The notes beneath the pieces were generated by a model. It saw only the letters and a program-made list of their open reading frames with translations, was not told where the DNA came from and made no database searches. Positions 1 through 7,869 of a stretch of 13,677 bases of DNA are shown piece by piece. Origin of the DNA: Verrucomicrobiota bacterium (GTDB lineage Bacteria > Verrucomicrobiota > Verrucomicrobiia > Chthoniobacterales > UBA10450); the NCBI GenBank assembly GCA_003217965.1, contig QHNB01000192.1, positions 1 through 13,677 on the forward strand, written 5' to 3'. Position 1 is the stretch's first letter. Every line of letters begins with the position of its first letter. Position numbers and translations under genes: made by a program.

Positions 1-384
1 CGCGCACAACGCCAGAAACAAAAAGATGGTAAGGCAACCAAGCTTCCGACTAGCCATGACGGCGTGAAACTGGCGGCAAATTGCGACCGGAACAAGCGCT
101 TTTCGCTGCTCAGCTACGAAACTCTTGTGGAAGGGCTGGCTTGGAAGCTGCTTTGCAGGTTCAAGACAATGGAGACCGGACATTTAAATAGCAGCGCCGC
201 CACCGCCAGACGCGTACGTAATGCAAAACCGGCGCGCAAACGTGGACGTCCTCGCACCGCTGACTCTAAGGTCGCCTCCTCTTCCAGACCAAACCTGCCC
301 AGCGTGGGTACCCTGGCCCGAACAAAGGCATTGTTACTGGCGGCTCTTCGAGTGTGGGAGTTGAAACACCGGGTCAGCGATTAG
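1..384 (+). CDS. Unrecognised basic protein, possible 3' end of a gene entering the window
   Basis: This frame is open from the first base to a TAG at 382-384, so it may be the C-terminal 127 residues of a gene that starts upstream. If it starts inside the window, a GTG at 64 would give 106 residues. I do not recognise the family. The visible protein is basic and has a short RKRGRPR segment that resembles an AT-hook-like DNA-binding patch, followed by a Ser/Pro-rich stretch and an Ala/Leu-rich C-terminus. It ends 11 bases inside the 3' end of the convergent gene on the minus strand. No ribosome binding site supports the GTG. It could also be a chance open frame, so confidence is low. Confidence 0.3.
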   Translation, partial: RAQRQKQKDGKATKLPTSHDGVKLAANCDRNKRFSLLSYETLVEGLAWKLLCRFKTMETGHLNSSAATARRVRNAKPARKRGRPRTADSKVASSSRPNLPSVGTLARTKALLLAALRVWELKHRVSD

Positions 385-832
385 TCGATCGCTCCGATCC
401 TCGCGGCTCGACTTTAACGTAGATTTCGCGTGGTGTGCTTGTGAAATATTTGAAGAGCGCCGGACAAAGCCAACCTTCTTGTTGAAATTCTGGGCTGTAG
501 TACCAATTGCCCCCCGAATCCTCCCGGCGCCATTCAAGTTTGAACTTTGCACCTGGAAATGGCATCGCGCTGAATATTGCGCGAAATCCACGCTCCGCGT
601 GAGGGATGTCGGCCGTCGCTTTATCAATGAGCGTGTCGATGCCCGCGATGAACGGTTCCTTATTTAGCCCAACCGCTGGATCATCAAAGACCCACATCCC
701 TTCGTACTTGTAAGGCACAATCACCATCAATGAGTTCATGTCATTTTGCCTTCGGGGGTGCGAGCGCAAGAACAAGGCAACTGAAAGACAAACGACGATT
801 AGCCCACCGAGGACAAACATGGTTGACTTCAT
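374..832 (-). CDS. Small membrane-anchored protein, DUF6717-like
   Basis: This is a 152-residue protein with one hydrophobic segment at residues 5-22, then a basic RSHPRR stretch, so it is probably a single-pass protein with a small soluble domain. From about residue 33 the domain has the pattern NSLMVIVPYKYEGMWVFDD, then KEPF-IAGIDTLID, ERGFRAIFSA-PFPG, GGNWYYSPEF and EGWLCPALFKYF. I recall this pattern from an uncharacterised family annotated DUF6717; no function is known. The ATG at 832 includes the hydrophobic segment. An ATG at 820 would remove only four residues. No clear Shine-Dalgarno sequence precedes either. The cysteine in the hydrophobic segment follows Val-Val, so it is not a good lipobox. 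The gene stands alone, with a tRNA behind its 5' end. Confidence 0.72.
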   Translation of the reverse strand: MKSTMFVLGGLIVVCLSVALFLRSHPRRQNDMNSLMVIVPYKYEGMWVFDDPAVGLNKEPFIAGIDTLIDKATADIPHAERGFRAIFSAMPFPGAKFKLEWRREDSGGNWYYSPEFQQEGWLCPALFKYFTSTPREIYVKVEPRGSERSTNR

Positions 833-896
833 CGCACACTCGAATCAGGAGATAAGTTGCGCGTTCGAGATGCCGGCGGCAACTTCGTTGCGAATT

Positions 897-970
897 GCGC
901 CCGTAGCTCAGCCGGATAGAGCAACGGATTTCTAATCCGTGGGTCGGGTGTTCGAGTCACCCCGGGCGCG
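897..970 (+). tRNA. tRNA-Arg (anticodon UCU)
   Basis: A complete cloverleaf can be folded by eye. The acceptor arms GCGCCCG (897-903) and CGGGCGC (963-969) pair perfectly, with G970 as discriminator. The D stem is GCTC/GAGC (906-909 and 919-922). The anticodon stem ACGGA/TCCGT flanks the loop TTTCTAA, with TCT at 931-933. The T stem GGGTG/CACCC encloses TTCGAGT (951-957). The bases after the discriminator are CACC, so the 3' CCA is not encoded and must be added after transcription. The anticodon reads AGA/AGG arginine codons. Confidence 0.95.
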
Positions 971-1197
971 CACCTTTTGTCACAACTAAGATTTAGGGAA
1001 AGTCGCGCAAACACCAAGCCAACGAGTCATTGCGCTGACGGTCTCGAGCGAAATCTTGCGACCCAATACACCCGAGGAATCAAACTCCGCTCTGTCAGCA
1101 TCGAAGTGTATCGATGAATGACGCTATGATCAATTTCGGAACATGTGCTTGCAAATCCGGTGACCTGATCGCCATCGATTCACTCCGATCAAGCACT

Positions 1198-1659
1198 TCA
1201 CCAACGGTGAAACGCAGGATGTCCTTCCTTGACGGCAACAAAGGTTCCACGACACGTGGCACAGACTTTTCCACCACCGGTCAAAGTCCCTTCGACCGTA
1301 GCGCGATCGTTCGTTGATTCGACAACTTTCGCCGCAAGGAAAACTGGCCCGTTGGTCGGCGCCGGCCGAAGTAATTTGATCGTATAGTCTGCCGTCACTG
1401 TGCACGGCGGATGATCTGCGCCAGCCTTTTCCATCAAATGCCAGGCTGCCGTCCAATTACATTGGCAGTCGAGCAGCGTGCCAATAATGCCGCCATTTAA
1501 CACGCCGGGAAACGCCTCGTATTTCGGCTGCGGCATCCATTTGGCCACGACCTGATCGCCTTCCGGAAAACTGCGAATGCGCAAACCCTCACTATTTGCC
1601 GGCCCGCAACCGAAGCACGAATTTTTCGGTGCGTATTTTTCCTGTAGCGATTGGTTCAT
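1198..1659 (-). CDS. PaaI-family hotdog-fold acyl-CoA thioesterase
   Basis: This 153-residue protein has the length and pattern of PaaI-type 4HBT thioesterases, which hydrolyse acyl-CoA thioesters in the cytoplasm. An N-terminal CFGC motif (C15, C18) is followed by the hotdog helix GVLNGGIIGTLLDC. Here N55 sits where many relatives have His, and D64 is the likely active-site acid. Next come VTADYTIKLLRPAP and an AKVV-ES strand, then GKVCATCRGTFVAV. It lies 71 bp downstream of prpC on the same strand and may be the last gene of the prp operon. A role in releasing CoA from surplus propionyl-CoA or another intermediate is inference from position only; the substrate cannot be read from the sequence. 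The ATG at 1659 lacks a strong Shine-Dalgarno sequence. Confidence 0.8.
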   Translation of the reverse strand: MNQSLQEKYAPKNSCFGCGPANSEGLRIRSFPEGDQVVAKWMPQPKYEAFPGVLNGGIIGTLLDCQCNWTAAWHLMEKAGADHPPCTVTADYTIKLLRPAPTNGPVFLAAKVVESTNDRATVEGTLTGGGKVCATCRGTFVAVKEGHPAFHRW

Positions 1660-1730
1660 ACCCTGGAGCGGGGATCTTTTGCACGCCTCATTCTCATTCA
1701 GCGACCGTAACAGCCAATTACGGGAATTGC

Positions 1731-2864
1731 TTATCTTGCCGGTGTGGCTGGATACGCCCGCAACTGCGGCCCGGTATAGAGGGAGCGCGGTCGGATCAAA
1801 CGGTTATGATCATGTTGTTCCACCACATGCGCGCACCAGCCTGAGATTCGAGAAGCGGCAAAGATCGGCGTGTTCAACGCAGGATCGAATCCGAACATGC
1901 TGAACACGGGCGCGGCATACAAATCAACATTTGCGCAAAGCTGTTTCTCGCGCTCCATCGTTTCCTCGAGTTTCTCGCAGATCGGAATCCATTGCTCTTT
2001 ACCGACACGCTCGCCTAGCTCGCGACCAAGTTCGCGCATGATTGGAACCCGCGAATCTCCTTTCTTGTAGACGCGATGACCGAATCCCATGATTTTGGCT
2101 TTCTTGGCCAGTTTTTCTTTGAGCCACTTCTCCGCTCGATCCGGCGTTTTGATTTCGGCCAGCATCCGCATCGATTCCTCATTGGCACCGCCATGCAGCG
2201 GTCCTTTCAAGGTGGCACAGGCGCTGGTTACGGCGGCGTAAATATCCGCCAGGGTGGATGCAGTTACGCGCGCCGCGAAGGTCGAGGCATTAAACTCGTG
2301 ATCGGCATACAAGATAAAGATCGTGTCCATCATTCGGATCTGCCAATCCGCCGGCACTTCACCGCGGAGCTTGTAAAAGAAATTACCTGCGAGCGTCAGG
2401 TCCTCTCTCTCTGGCAGTGGATCTTCGTCGTGAGCAATCCGGTAGCCATCGGTAATCAACGTCGAAACCTTCGCAATTAATCGGATCGATTTGCGAATGT
2501 TCGCATCATGCGAATGATCGTTTAGCTCGGGATCAAATTCACCGAGCATGGATACACCGGTCCGCAGCATGTCCATCGGATGCGAGTTTTTCGGCATCAG
2601 CCGTAAGGCATTTAGCACCTGTTTCGGCAGACTGCGCGCCGAGGCGATGTCGCGCGTGAATTTCCCGAGCTGTTCAAAGGTCGGTAGTTCCCCATGAAGT
2701 AAAAGATAGGCGACTTCTTCAAAACTCGCCTTGTCCGCAATTTCATGAATATCGTAGCCGCGATACATTAAACCTGCGTCCGGATCGACCCAACAGATTT
2801 GAGTCTCGCCCGCGATCACGCCGGCCAGCCCTGGGCTATAACTTGGTTTTGCTTCCGTAGTCAT
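1731..2864 (-). CDS. prpC: 2-methylcitrate synthase / citrate synthase family
   Basis: This 377-residue type I citrate-synthase-fold enzyme would condense propionyl-CoA (or acetyl-CoA) with oxaloacetate. The catalytic triad is visible: H224 in LKGPLHGGANEE, H263 in GFGHRVYKKGD, and D314 in ANVDLYAAPVF. H189 in ADHEFNAST and the RISGW (339-343) and NRLIRP (354-359) segments match the substrate-binding regions of the family. The short N-terminus that opens at GLAGVIAGET is usual for the methylcitrate synthase/CitZ group. The sequence does not separate methylcitrate from citrate synthase. The call rests on position: it starts 40 bp after prpB in a prpD–prpB–prpC series on one strand. The ATG at 2864 has no strong Shine-Dalgarno sequence, but the N-terminus aligns with the family. 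Confidence 0.9.
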   Translation of the reverse strand: MTTEAKPSYSPGLAGVIAGETQICWVDPDAGLMYRGYDIHEIADKASFEEVAYLLLHGELPTFEQLGKFTRDIASARSLPKQVLNALRLMPKNSHPMDMLRTGVSMLGEFDPELNDHSHDANIRKSIRLIAKVSTLITDGYRIAHDEDPLPEREDLTLAGNFFYKLRGEVPADWQIRMMDTIFILYADHEFNASTFAARVTASTLADIYAAVTSACATLKGPLHGGANEESMRMLAEIKTPDRAEKWLKEKLAKKAKIMGFGHRVYKKGDSRVPIMRELGRELGERVGKEQWIPICEKLEETMEREKQLCANVDLYAAPVFSMFGFDPALNTPIFAASRISGWCAHVVEQHDHNRLIRPRSLYTGPQLRAYPATPAR

Positions 2865-2904
2865 GCTTCAGCGTCAGTGTAACGACATTGCCCGCTCCGA
2901 CAAA

Positions 2905-3777
2905 TTACTCGCTGCGATAGCCAAGCCATTCCTCGGCATTCGGATCATAATCGAGCAGCTCGTAGAGTTCCTGGCGTGTTTGCATCTCATCGATCCATTT
3001 CATCTGCGAACCGCGCGCCTTTAAGTCGCGCAGAAATTCTTCGCTCGCTTTCATCGCGACGCGAAATGCGCTCATTGGAAAAATCACCATGCGATACCCG
3101 AACTTGCATAAGTCATCGATCGTTAAAAGCGGGCTTTTTCCAAATTCCGTCATGTTTGCCAGCAGCGGGACCCGAACCGCTGTCGCGAAATCCCGAAATT
3201 CCTGCTCGCTTTGTAGCGCTTCGGGAAAAACGGCGTCGGCCCCTGCTTCGATATAACGCAACGCTCGCCTGATCGTCTGTTCGAAATCCTCAACGGCGCG
3301 GGCATCGGTTCGAGCAATGATCAGAAAATCAGGGTCGCGTCGCGCCGCCACCGCCGCTTCTATTTTTCCCACCATTTCATCGATATCGACTAGTGATTTT
3401 CCCGCAAGATGCCCGCAACGTTTCGGAAATGCCTGGTCCTCGATGTGACAACCGGCCAGGCCCGCGCGCTCGAGCTGGCGAATGGTGCGCGCCACATTTT
3501 CTGCGCCGCCGAATCCGGTGTCGGCATCGACCACGGCCGGAATTTGCACGGCCTCCGCAATGTAACCGGCCAATTGCGTAACCTCGGTCAATGATAAGAG
3601 GCCGATGTCGGGAACGCCAGCGGTCGCGTTCGCCAGTCCGGCGCCGCTGATGTAAAGCGCGTCGAATCCCGTCCGCTCCACCTGACGCGCAATCGCGGCA
3701 TTCGGCACCCCTGGCATGGCGACGCAGCCTTGCGCGATCAATTCCCGAAATCGTCCTGCCTTCGTTTTCTTTGTCAT
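2905..3777 (-). CDS. prpB: 2-methylisocitrate lyase
   Basis: This 290-residue protein belongs to the isocitrate lyase/PEP mutase superfamily and would cleave 2-methylisocitrate to pyruvate and succinate, the last step of the methylcitrate cycle. The metal-binding residues are in VVDADTGFGG (D84, D86) and HIEDQ (E113, D114). The family signature KRCGH is at 119-123, with C121 as the catalytic cysteine. The N-terminal MPGVPNAAIARQVERTGFDALYISG and PDIG segments are typical. Its length is close to E. coli PrpB (about 296 residues). It sits between prpD (37 bp gap) and prpC (40 bp gap), all on the minus strand, so the three are probably cotranscribed. The ATG at 3777 is the natural start although no strong Shine-Dalgarno sequence precedes it. 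Confidence 0.94.
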   Translation of the reverse strand: MTKKTKAGRFRELIAQGCVAMPGVPNAAIARQVERTGFDALYISGAGLANATAGVPDIGLLSLTEVTQLAGYIAEAVQIPAVVDADTGFGGAENVARTIRQLERAGLAGCHIEDQAFPKRCGHLAGKSLVDIDEMVGKIEAAVAARRDPDFLIIARTDARAVEDFEQTIRRALRYIEAGADAVFPEALQSEQEFRDFATAVRVPLLANMTEFGKSPLLTIDDLCKFGYRMVIFPMSAFRVAMKASEEFLRDLKARGSQMKWIDEMQTRQELYELLDYDPNAEEWLGYRSE

Positions 3778-3814
3778 GTTGAGCCAAGCCGAAACATCTC
3801 TTGCTATTTCTGTC

Positions 3815-5203
3815 TTACGGCATGCGCAGCAGTTTCATTAAATTCTGGACGCTATGTTGCTGATCGAGAGCCCAAATATGCTCCAAAATCTTTGCACAGT
3901 GGTCGCGGCCCAGCGCCGGACGAACCAGCCTCAAGAATTTCCCCTCCAGTTCGACATCGGAGACCGGGTTCTTCGCGTTTCCGAGTGGATAATCGACCCG
4001 CTTGGTCAGGGTGCGGCCATTTTTCAAGGTGACATGCACGATGTTCGCCACTGCTTGTGGATAAAGTGCGGTCAGCTCCCCGTTGCGTTCGACCCGAACG
4101 TTCTCCAGAAATTTCCAGATCGACGGATCGGCAAATCGCCTTGGTTGAAATTGCGCGTCGGTCACTTCGCCATCGATTAATGCGATGGCAGTGATGTAGG
4201 GCAGGCTGTGGTCCGCGGTCTCGCGCGTTTCCGGTTTCCATTTCTCCGGCTCGCTCCCGATAATATCAACGGCAGCGTCATGGCTCTCGATTACGACCGA
4301 CGCGATCTGCGACAAATTGTCGATTTGCTCTCGCAGAAAGAGGGCTGCTTCAATTGCGCTTTGGCTGTGATATTCCGCCGGCCAATATTTGATGCTGGTG
4401 TTTAGAATCATCGAGGCTGGGCCGGTTTGCGACGGAATCCATGGAACGGCAAACTTCTCGGCAACGTTATCGAGGGAAACGCCGAGCTGTTTCTCAAATC
4501 CCATCTGGCCTTCGAATATCGGGCCGGGACCTGTCATACCCGCTCGCGCCAGCAGCGCGGAATAGACACCGTGTCGGGCCGCATTGGCAAAAGCAACGCC
4601 CTTCCAATGCGAAAGCTCGCCAACGCGGGCTTGCCGCATCGCCGCGGAGGCGACCCCCGCGATGTTGACGGCGTGCCGGGTTTTGTCTTCGCTAAGCTTC
4701 ATCAATTTCGCCGAAGCCAGGGCCGTCGAGAACGCGCCGTATGTCACATGGTCCCAGCCCCGCGCGCGCAGACTCGCGGCGTCACAAAAGCGGCATTGCA
4801 CTTCGTAAGCGAGCGCGATTGCCGTAATCACGCCGTCCCCCTTTGCACCGGCGCTTTCTGCTACCACCAGCACAGCCGCGATGTTATCGCTCGGATGCGC
4901 AGGTTCCTTCGAAAGATAAGTGTCGTTATAGTCAAAATAGCGAATGCAGCAGCCGGTGGCGAAGGCTGCCCAGTCCGGCGGCACTTGATGATGCGTACCG
5001 ATCATGGTTGCGCCTTGTTTTGCCGAAAAATCACAAGCGACCTGGCGCGCAATCCGACAAGGCTCTTCCCGCCAGGCTCCGAGGGCACAGCCGATCGAAT
5101 CGATCACGCGCCGTTTCACTTCATGGACCGTCTCGCTCGAAAGGTCCTCAAAGCGAAGTGCGCATGTGTATTCAGCAAGTTGATCAGCCAGAGTCTTGGT
5201 CAT
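3815..5203 (-). CDS. prpD: 2-methylcitrate dehydratase, MmgE/PrpD family
   Basis: This 462-residue MmgE/PrpD protein would dehydrate 2-methylcitrate to 2-methylaconitate or related isomers. Family features are the N-terminal VKRRVIDSIGCALGA helix, the conserved YFDYNDTYLSKEPAHPSDNI segment near residues 88-108, AYEVQCRFCDA, and GWDHVTYGAFSTALASAKL. An ATG at 5203 begins MTKTLADQLAEYT, as in relatives. A TTG at 5221 would add six residues and is less likely. The gene heads the series prpD–prpB–prpC and diverges from an acyl-CoA synthetase 74 bp away, so one short intergenic stretch should hold both promoters. No iron-dependent AcnD or PrpF gene is visible here. The wider MmgE/PrpD family includes other hydratases, so the prp context carries part of the assignment. 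Confidence 0.88.
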   Translation of the reverse strand: MTKTLADQLAEYTCALRFEDLSSETVHEVKRRVIDSIGCALGAWREEPCRIARQVACDFSAKQGATMIGTHHQVPPDWAAFATGCCIRYFDYNDTYLSKEPAHPSDNIAAVLVVAESAGAKGDGVITAIALAYEVQCRFCDAASLRARGWDHVTYGAFSTALASAKLMKLSEDKTRHAVNIAGVASAAMRQARVGELSHWKGVAFANAARHGVYSALLARAGMTGPGPIFEGQMGFEKQLGVSLDNVAEKFAVPWIPSQTGPASMILNTSIKYWPAEYHSQSAIEAALFLREQIDNLSQIASVVIESHDAAVDIIGSEPEKWKPETRETADHSLPYITAIALIDGEVTDAQFQPRRFADPSIWKFLENVRVERNGELTALYPQAVANIVHVTLKNGRTLTKRVDYPLGNAKNPVSDVELEGKFLRLVRPALGRDHCAKILEHIWALDQQHSVQNLMKLLRMP

Positions 5204-5277
5204 GAGAAGCGGAAGCTGCAATCTGCAAACGAATTCAGAATCGGCAAGAGGAGCACAGCCATCTTGCGTTTGAGGCT

Positions 5278-7320
5278 ATGCGAAACAGTTCATCGCTTGC
5301 GATAAGCAGCACTGAAACGCACACTGCATCCGTGAGCGATTTCCAGTTTGGCGGCGAATTCGTCTGGCATCCTTCGCCTGAGCTAATCGCCCAATCGAAT
5401 CTCACCCGTTTTATGCACGAGAACGAGGTGGGTTCCTTTCCTGAACTGATGCATAAATCGACCACGGATATCGCGTGGTTCTGGGAAAGTGTGTTGCGCG
5501 ATCTTGGCATTGAATTTTACCAGCCCTATTCGCGAATCGTTGATCTCAGTGCCGGTAAAGCGACGCCGCGTTGGTGCGTCGATAGCCAAATGAATATCGT
5601 CCATAACATGCTCGATAAGTACGCGGGCACACCAACCGACGACAAGATCGCGATCCGGTCCGAAATCGAAAGCGGTGCCAGTCGCACGCTCAGCTATCGC
5701 GAATTGCGCGCCGAAGTGAATAAAATGGCCGGCGCTTTGCGCCAGCTCGACCTCGGCAAAGGCGACGCCATTGGTGTCTTCATGCCCATGGTGCGGGAAA
5801 TCGTCATCGCGATGCTTGCTATCATCAAGATTGGCGGAATTTTTCTTCCGCTCTTCTCCGGATTCGGCGTTTCTGCGCTTGTCTCACGGCTCAAAGACGC
5901 CGAGGCGAAAGCACTCTTCACCGCCGACGGAACTTTTCGCCGCGGAAAATATTGCCCCCTGAAGCCAATCGCAGATGAAGCGGCGAACCAGATCGCAACG
6001 TTGAAACATCTGATCATCCTCAATCAAGGCGGCAACTGGGTTACGGAGTTTGTAGCTGCCGCCGTCCCTGGCGGCAGACCCGAAAAGCCGCTGCCGCTGG
6101 AGACCGCGGCAGCTACAACACAAGCGACCGAACGCACCGCCGCCGAAGATCCAATGATGATCCTTTACACATCGGGCACCACCGGCCGGCCAAAAGGGGC
6201 CGTTCACACTCATTGCGGGTTTCCCATAAAAGCCGCCCAAGACATGTCACACGGTCTCGATCTGCATCCGGACGAAACGCTGTTTTGGCTCACCGATATG
6301 GGTTGGATGATGGGGCCGTGGCTTGTTTTCGGAACGCTCGTGCTTGGGGCGACCATGATGCTTTATGATGGCGCGCCCGATTTTCCGGGGCCGAATCGTA
6401 TCTGGCAATTATGTGAGGACCACGAGGTAACCGCCCTCGGAATTTCGCCTACCCTAGTGCGCGGCCTCCGGCGTCACGGCGATGCGCCAGTCAAACAGCA
6501 TAATCTTTCACGAATGCGAAAGTTCGCCTCTACCGGTGAGCCTTGGAATCCCGAACCGTGGCTTTGGTTGTTCAATGTCGTAGGAGGCGCGCGACTTCCC
6601 ATCATCAATTATTCGGGTGGAACCGAGATTTCCGGTGGCATCTTAATGGGCAACGTGCTTACGCCAATGAAACCGTGTGCGTTTTCGGGACCATTGCCGG
6701 GAATGGCTGCCGATGTTGTGAATGAGAAGGGAGAATCTATCCGCGGCGCCGTCGGGGAGCTGGTTATTCGCGAACCCTGGATTGGCATGACCCGCGGCTT
6801 CTGGCGCGATCGTCAGCGCTACCTGGATACGTATTGGTCGCGTTGGCCGGACGTCTGGGTACACGGCGATTGGGCAGCGGTTGATGACGACGGGCTTTGG
6901 TACATCCTAGGCCGCTCGGACGATACGATTAAGATTGCGGGCAAACGCGTCGGGCCGGCCGAAGTAGAATCAGTCCTCGTCACCCATTCTGAGGTGAGCG
7001 AGGCGGCCGCAGTCGGTGTTCCTGATCCACTCAAGGGCGAAGCGCTCGTTTGTTTCTGCGTTTTGAGGGATATTGCCAATGCGTCAGCAGATTTGGCCAC
7101 AAACTTAAAGAAGAGCGTAGCTCGCGACCTCGGCAAAGCGCTCGCACCCCGCGAAATTGTTTTTGTCAGCGACATCCCGAAGACTCGGAACGCAAAAGTG
7201 ATGCGCCGGATTATCCGGGCCGCTTACCTCGGCCAAAATCTTGGCGATACGTCCGCACTCGAAAATCCAGGATCAATCGAAGCAATCCGAAGTGCGCAGG
7301 CTAGGGTGTCATCGGCTTAG
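5278..7320 (+). CDS. AMP-forming short-chain acyl-CoA synthetase (acetyl/propionyl-CoA synthetase-like) carrying an in-frame repeat insertion
   Basis: This 680-residue ANL-superfamily enzyme would form an acyl-AMP and then an acyl-CoA. Visible parts, in order, are an acetyl-CoA-synthetase N-terminal domain (about 40-110), the phosphate loop TSGTTGRPKG (298-307), NYSGGTEI (444-451), GDW with D531, the hinge region GRSDDTIKIAGKRVGPAEVES (R546), and PKTRNAKVMRR with catalytic lysine K640. That lysine is commonly regulated by acetylation in Acs and PrpE. The lysine motif has Ala where Gly is usual. Residues 259-280 are encoded by a palindromic repeat (see the repeat entry). The gene diverges from prpD, so propionate is the most natural substrate. 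Acetate, isobutyrate or another short acid is also possible. The ATG at 5278 has only a close GAGG in front. Confidence 0.88.
   Translation: MRNSSSLAISSTETHTASVSDFQFGGEFVWHPSPELIAQSNLTRFMHENEVGSFPELMHKSTTDIAWFWESVLRDLGIEFYQPYSRIVDLSAGKATPRWCVDSQMNIVHNMLDKYAGTPTDDKIAIRSEIESGASRTLSYRELRAEVNKMAGALRQLDLGKGDAIGVFMPMVREIVIAMLAIIKIGGIFLPLFSGFGVSALVSRLKDAEAKALFTADGTFRRGKYCPLKPIADEAANQIATLKHLIILNQGGNWVTEFVAAAVPGGRPEKPLPLETAAATTQATERTAAEDPMMILYTSGTTGRPKGAVHTHCGFPIKAAQDMSHGLDLHPDETLFWLTDMGWMMGPWLVFGTLVLGATMMLYDGAPDFPGPNRIWQLCEDHEVTALGISPTLVRGLRRHGDAPVKQHNLSRMRKFASTGEPWNPEPWLWLFNVVGGARLPIINYSGGTEISGGILMGNVLTPMKPCAFSGPLPGMAADVVNEKGESIRGAVGELVIREPWIGMTRGFWRDRQRYLDTYWSRWPDVWVHGDWAAVDDDGLWYILGRSDDTIKIAGKRVGPAEVESVLVTHSEVSEAAAVGVPDPLKGEALVCFCVLRDIANASADLATNLKKSVARDLGKALAPREIVFVSDIPKTRNAKVMRRIIRAAYLGQNLGDTSALENPGSIEAIRSAQARVSSA
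6050..6118. repeat. REP-like palindromic element inside a coding sequence (copy A)
   Basis: The left arm is 6052-6077 and the right arm 6091-6116, with a 13-base spacer. The outer ends TGTAGCTGCCGC (6051-6062) and GCGGCAGCTACA (6106-6117) are perfect inverse complements, and 6050/6118 add a further pair. The inner GCGGCAG (6071-6077) pairs with CTGCCGC (6091-6097). The left arm matches that of a second copy at 13175-13245 at 24 of 26 bases. The element keeps the reading frame of the synthetase and contributes 22 codons (residues 259-280, rich in Ala, Pro, Gly and Leu). Confidence 0.85.
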
Positions 7321-7390
7321 CCAGACACCGGAATGCCGTGTTCAGATCGGTTTGGTCGCAGCGAATGCCGCATCGCAAAATCGGTTGTTT

Positions 7391-7404
7391 GCATTCCGGA
7401 ATGC
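7391..7404. repeat. 14-bp perfect palindrome upstream of the DUF1203 gene
   Basis: GCATTCC is followed directly by its inverse complement GGAATGC. The motif GAATGCC occurs three times as a direct repeat at 7331-7337, 7363-7369 and 7399-7405, all within the 97-bp gap between the synthetase stop and the DUF1203 start. It could be an operator or remnant repeat. No T-run follows, so it is not an intrinsic terminator. Confidence 0.4.
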
Positions 7405-7417
7405 CTCAGGCTGCAGC

Positions 7418-7825
7418 ATGAATTTTCAAATCGCTCCGCTGCCGTTGAAGGAATTTCTGCCGCTTTTCGGATTATCCGATGCTCGTGTCAGTCTGGAAGA
7501 CGCCGAAATTGGCGAGCGGGTGATATTGCTCAATTACATGCATCAGCCGGCGGAGTCGCCGTATCGTGCGACCGGCCCAATTTTTGTACGCGAGAAAGCA
7601 GCCGAGGCGAAACTTCACCGCGACGAAATTCCTGCAGCGGTGCAGCGTCGAACAATTTCTGTTCGCGGTTATGATGCCGAGGATATGATGAAAGGTGCTC
7701 GAGTTGTGGAAGGCCGGGATCTCGCAGAAGTAATTGGTGAATTTTTTGCAGACAATCACGTCGCCTACTTACACCTCCACAACGCCGGAGCTGGATGTTA
7801 CTCGTGCCGGGTTGATCGCGCTTAG
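7418..7825 (+). CDS. DUF1203-family protein with an apparent internal deletion
   Basis: This 135-residue protein matches the uncharacterised DUF1203 family (Pfam PF06718). The N-terminal FQIAPLPLKEFLPLFGLSDA is family-like, followed by RVSLEDAEIGERVILLNY, HQPAESPYRATGPIFVRE, RRTISVRGYDAEDMM, and the C-terminal signature YLHLHNAGAGCYSCRVDRA. In members I remember, about 20 residues ending in a PG-PCRVSL motif lie between LSDA and RVSL. Here LSDA (around residues 18-21) joins RVSL directly, which suggests an in-frame deletion. The ATG at 7418 is chosen because homology starts there. Earlier in-frame starts reach back into the synthetase and add unrelated sequence. It lies 97 bp after the synthetase on the same strand. 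Its function is unknown, and the protein may be impaired. Confidence 0.8.
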   Translation: MNFQIAPLPLKEFLPLFGLSDARVSLEDAEIGERVILLNYMHQPAESPYRATGPIFVREKAAEAKLHRDEIPAAVQRRTISVRGYDAEDMMKGARVVEGRDLAEVIGEFFADNHVAYLHLHNAGAGCYSCRVDRA

Positions 7826-7869
7826 CTCTGAATAAACCGTGATGAACCATTCCAGGCTGTTGTTACGAG

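Noticed and set aside
374..832. Lipoprotein signal in the DUF6717-like protein
   Set aside because: The cysteine in the hydrophobic segment is preceded by Val-Val, not the small residue that a lipobox needs.
897..970. tRNA-Arg as an integration site for a genomic island
   Set aside because: No repeat of the tRNA 3' end, integrase or phage gene is seen in the window.
1705..1723. CCGTAA/TTACGG hairpin between prpC and the thioesterase
   Set aside because: The stem is only 6 bp and no T-run follows on either strand, so it is not supported as a terminator.
4427..5305. 292-codon open frame on the plus strand
   Set aside because: It lies wholly antisense to prpD, whose protein matches its family end to end. 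The translated sequence is Arg/Cys-rich and resembles no protein.
7241..7417. Longer N-terminus for the DUF1203 gene
   Set aside because: The added 59 residues overlap the synthetase coding sequence and are not family-like. Homology begins at the ATG at 7418.
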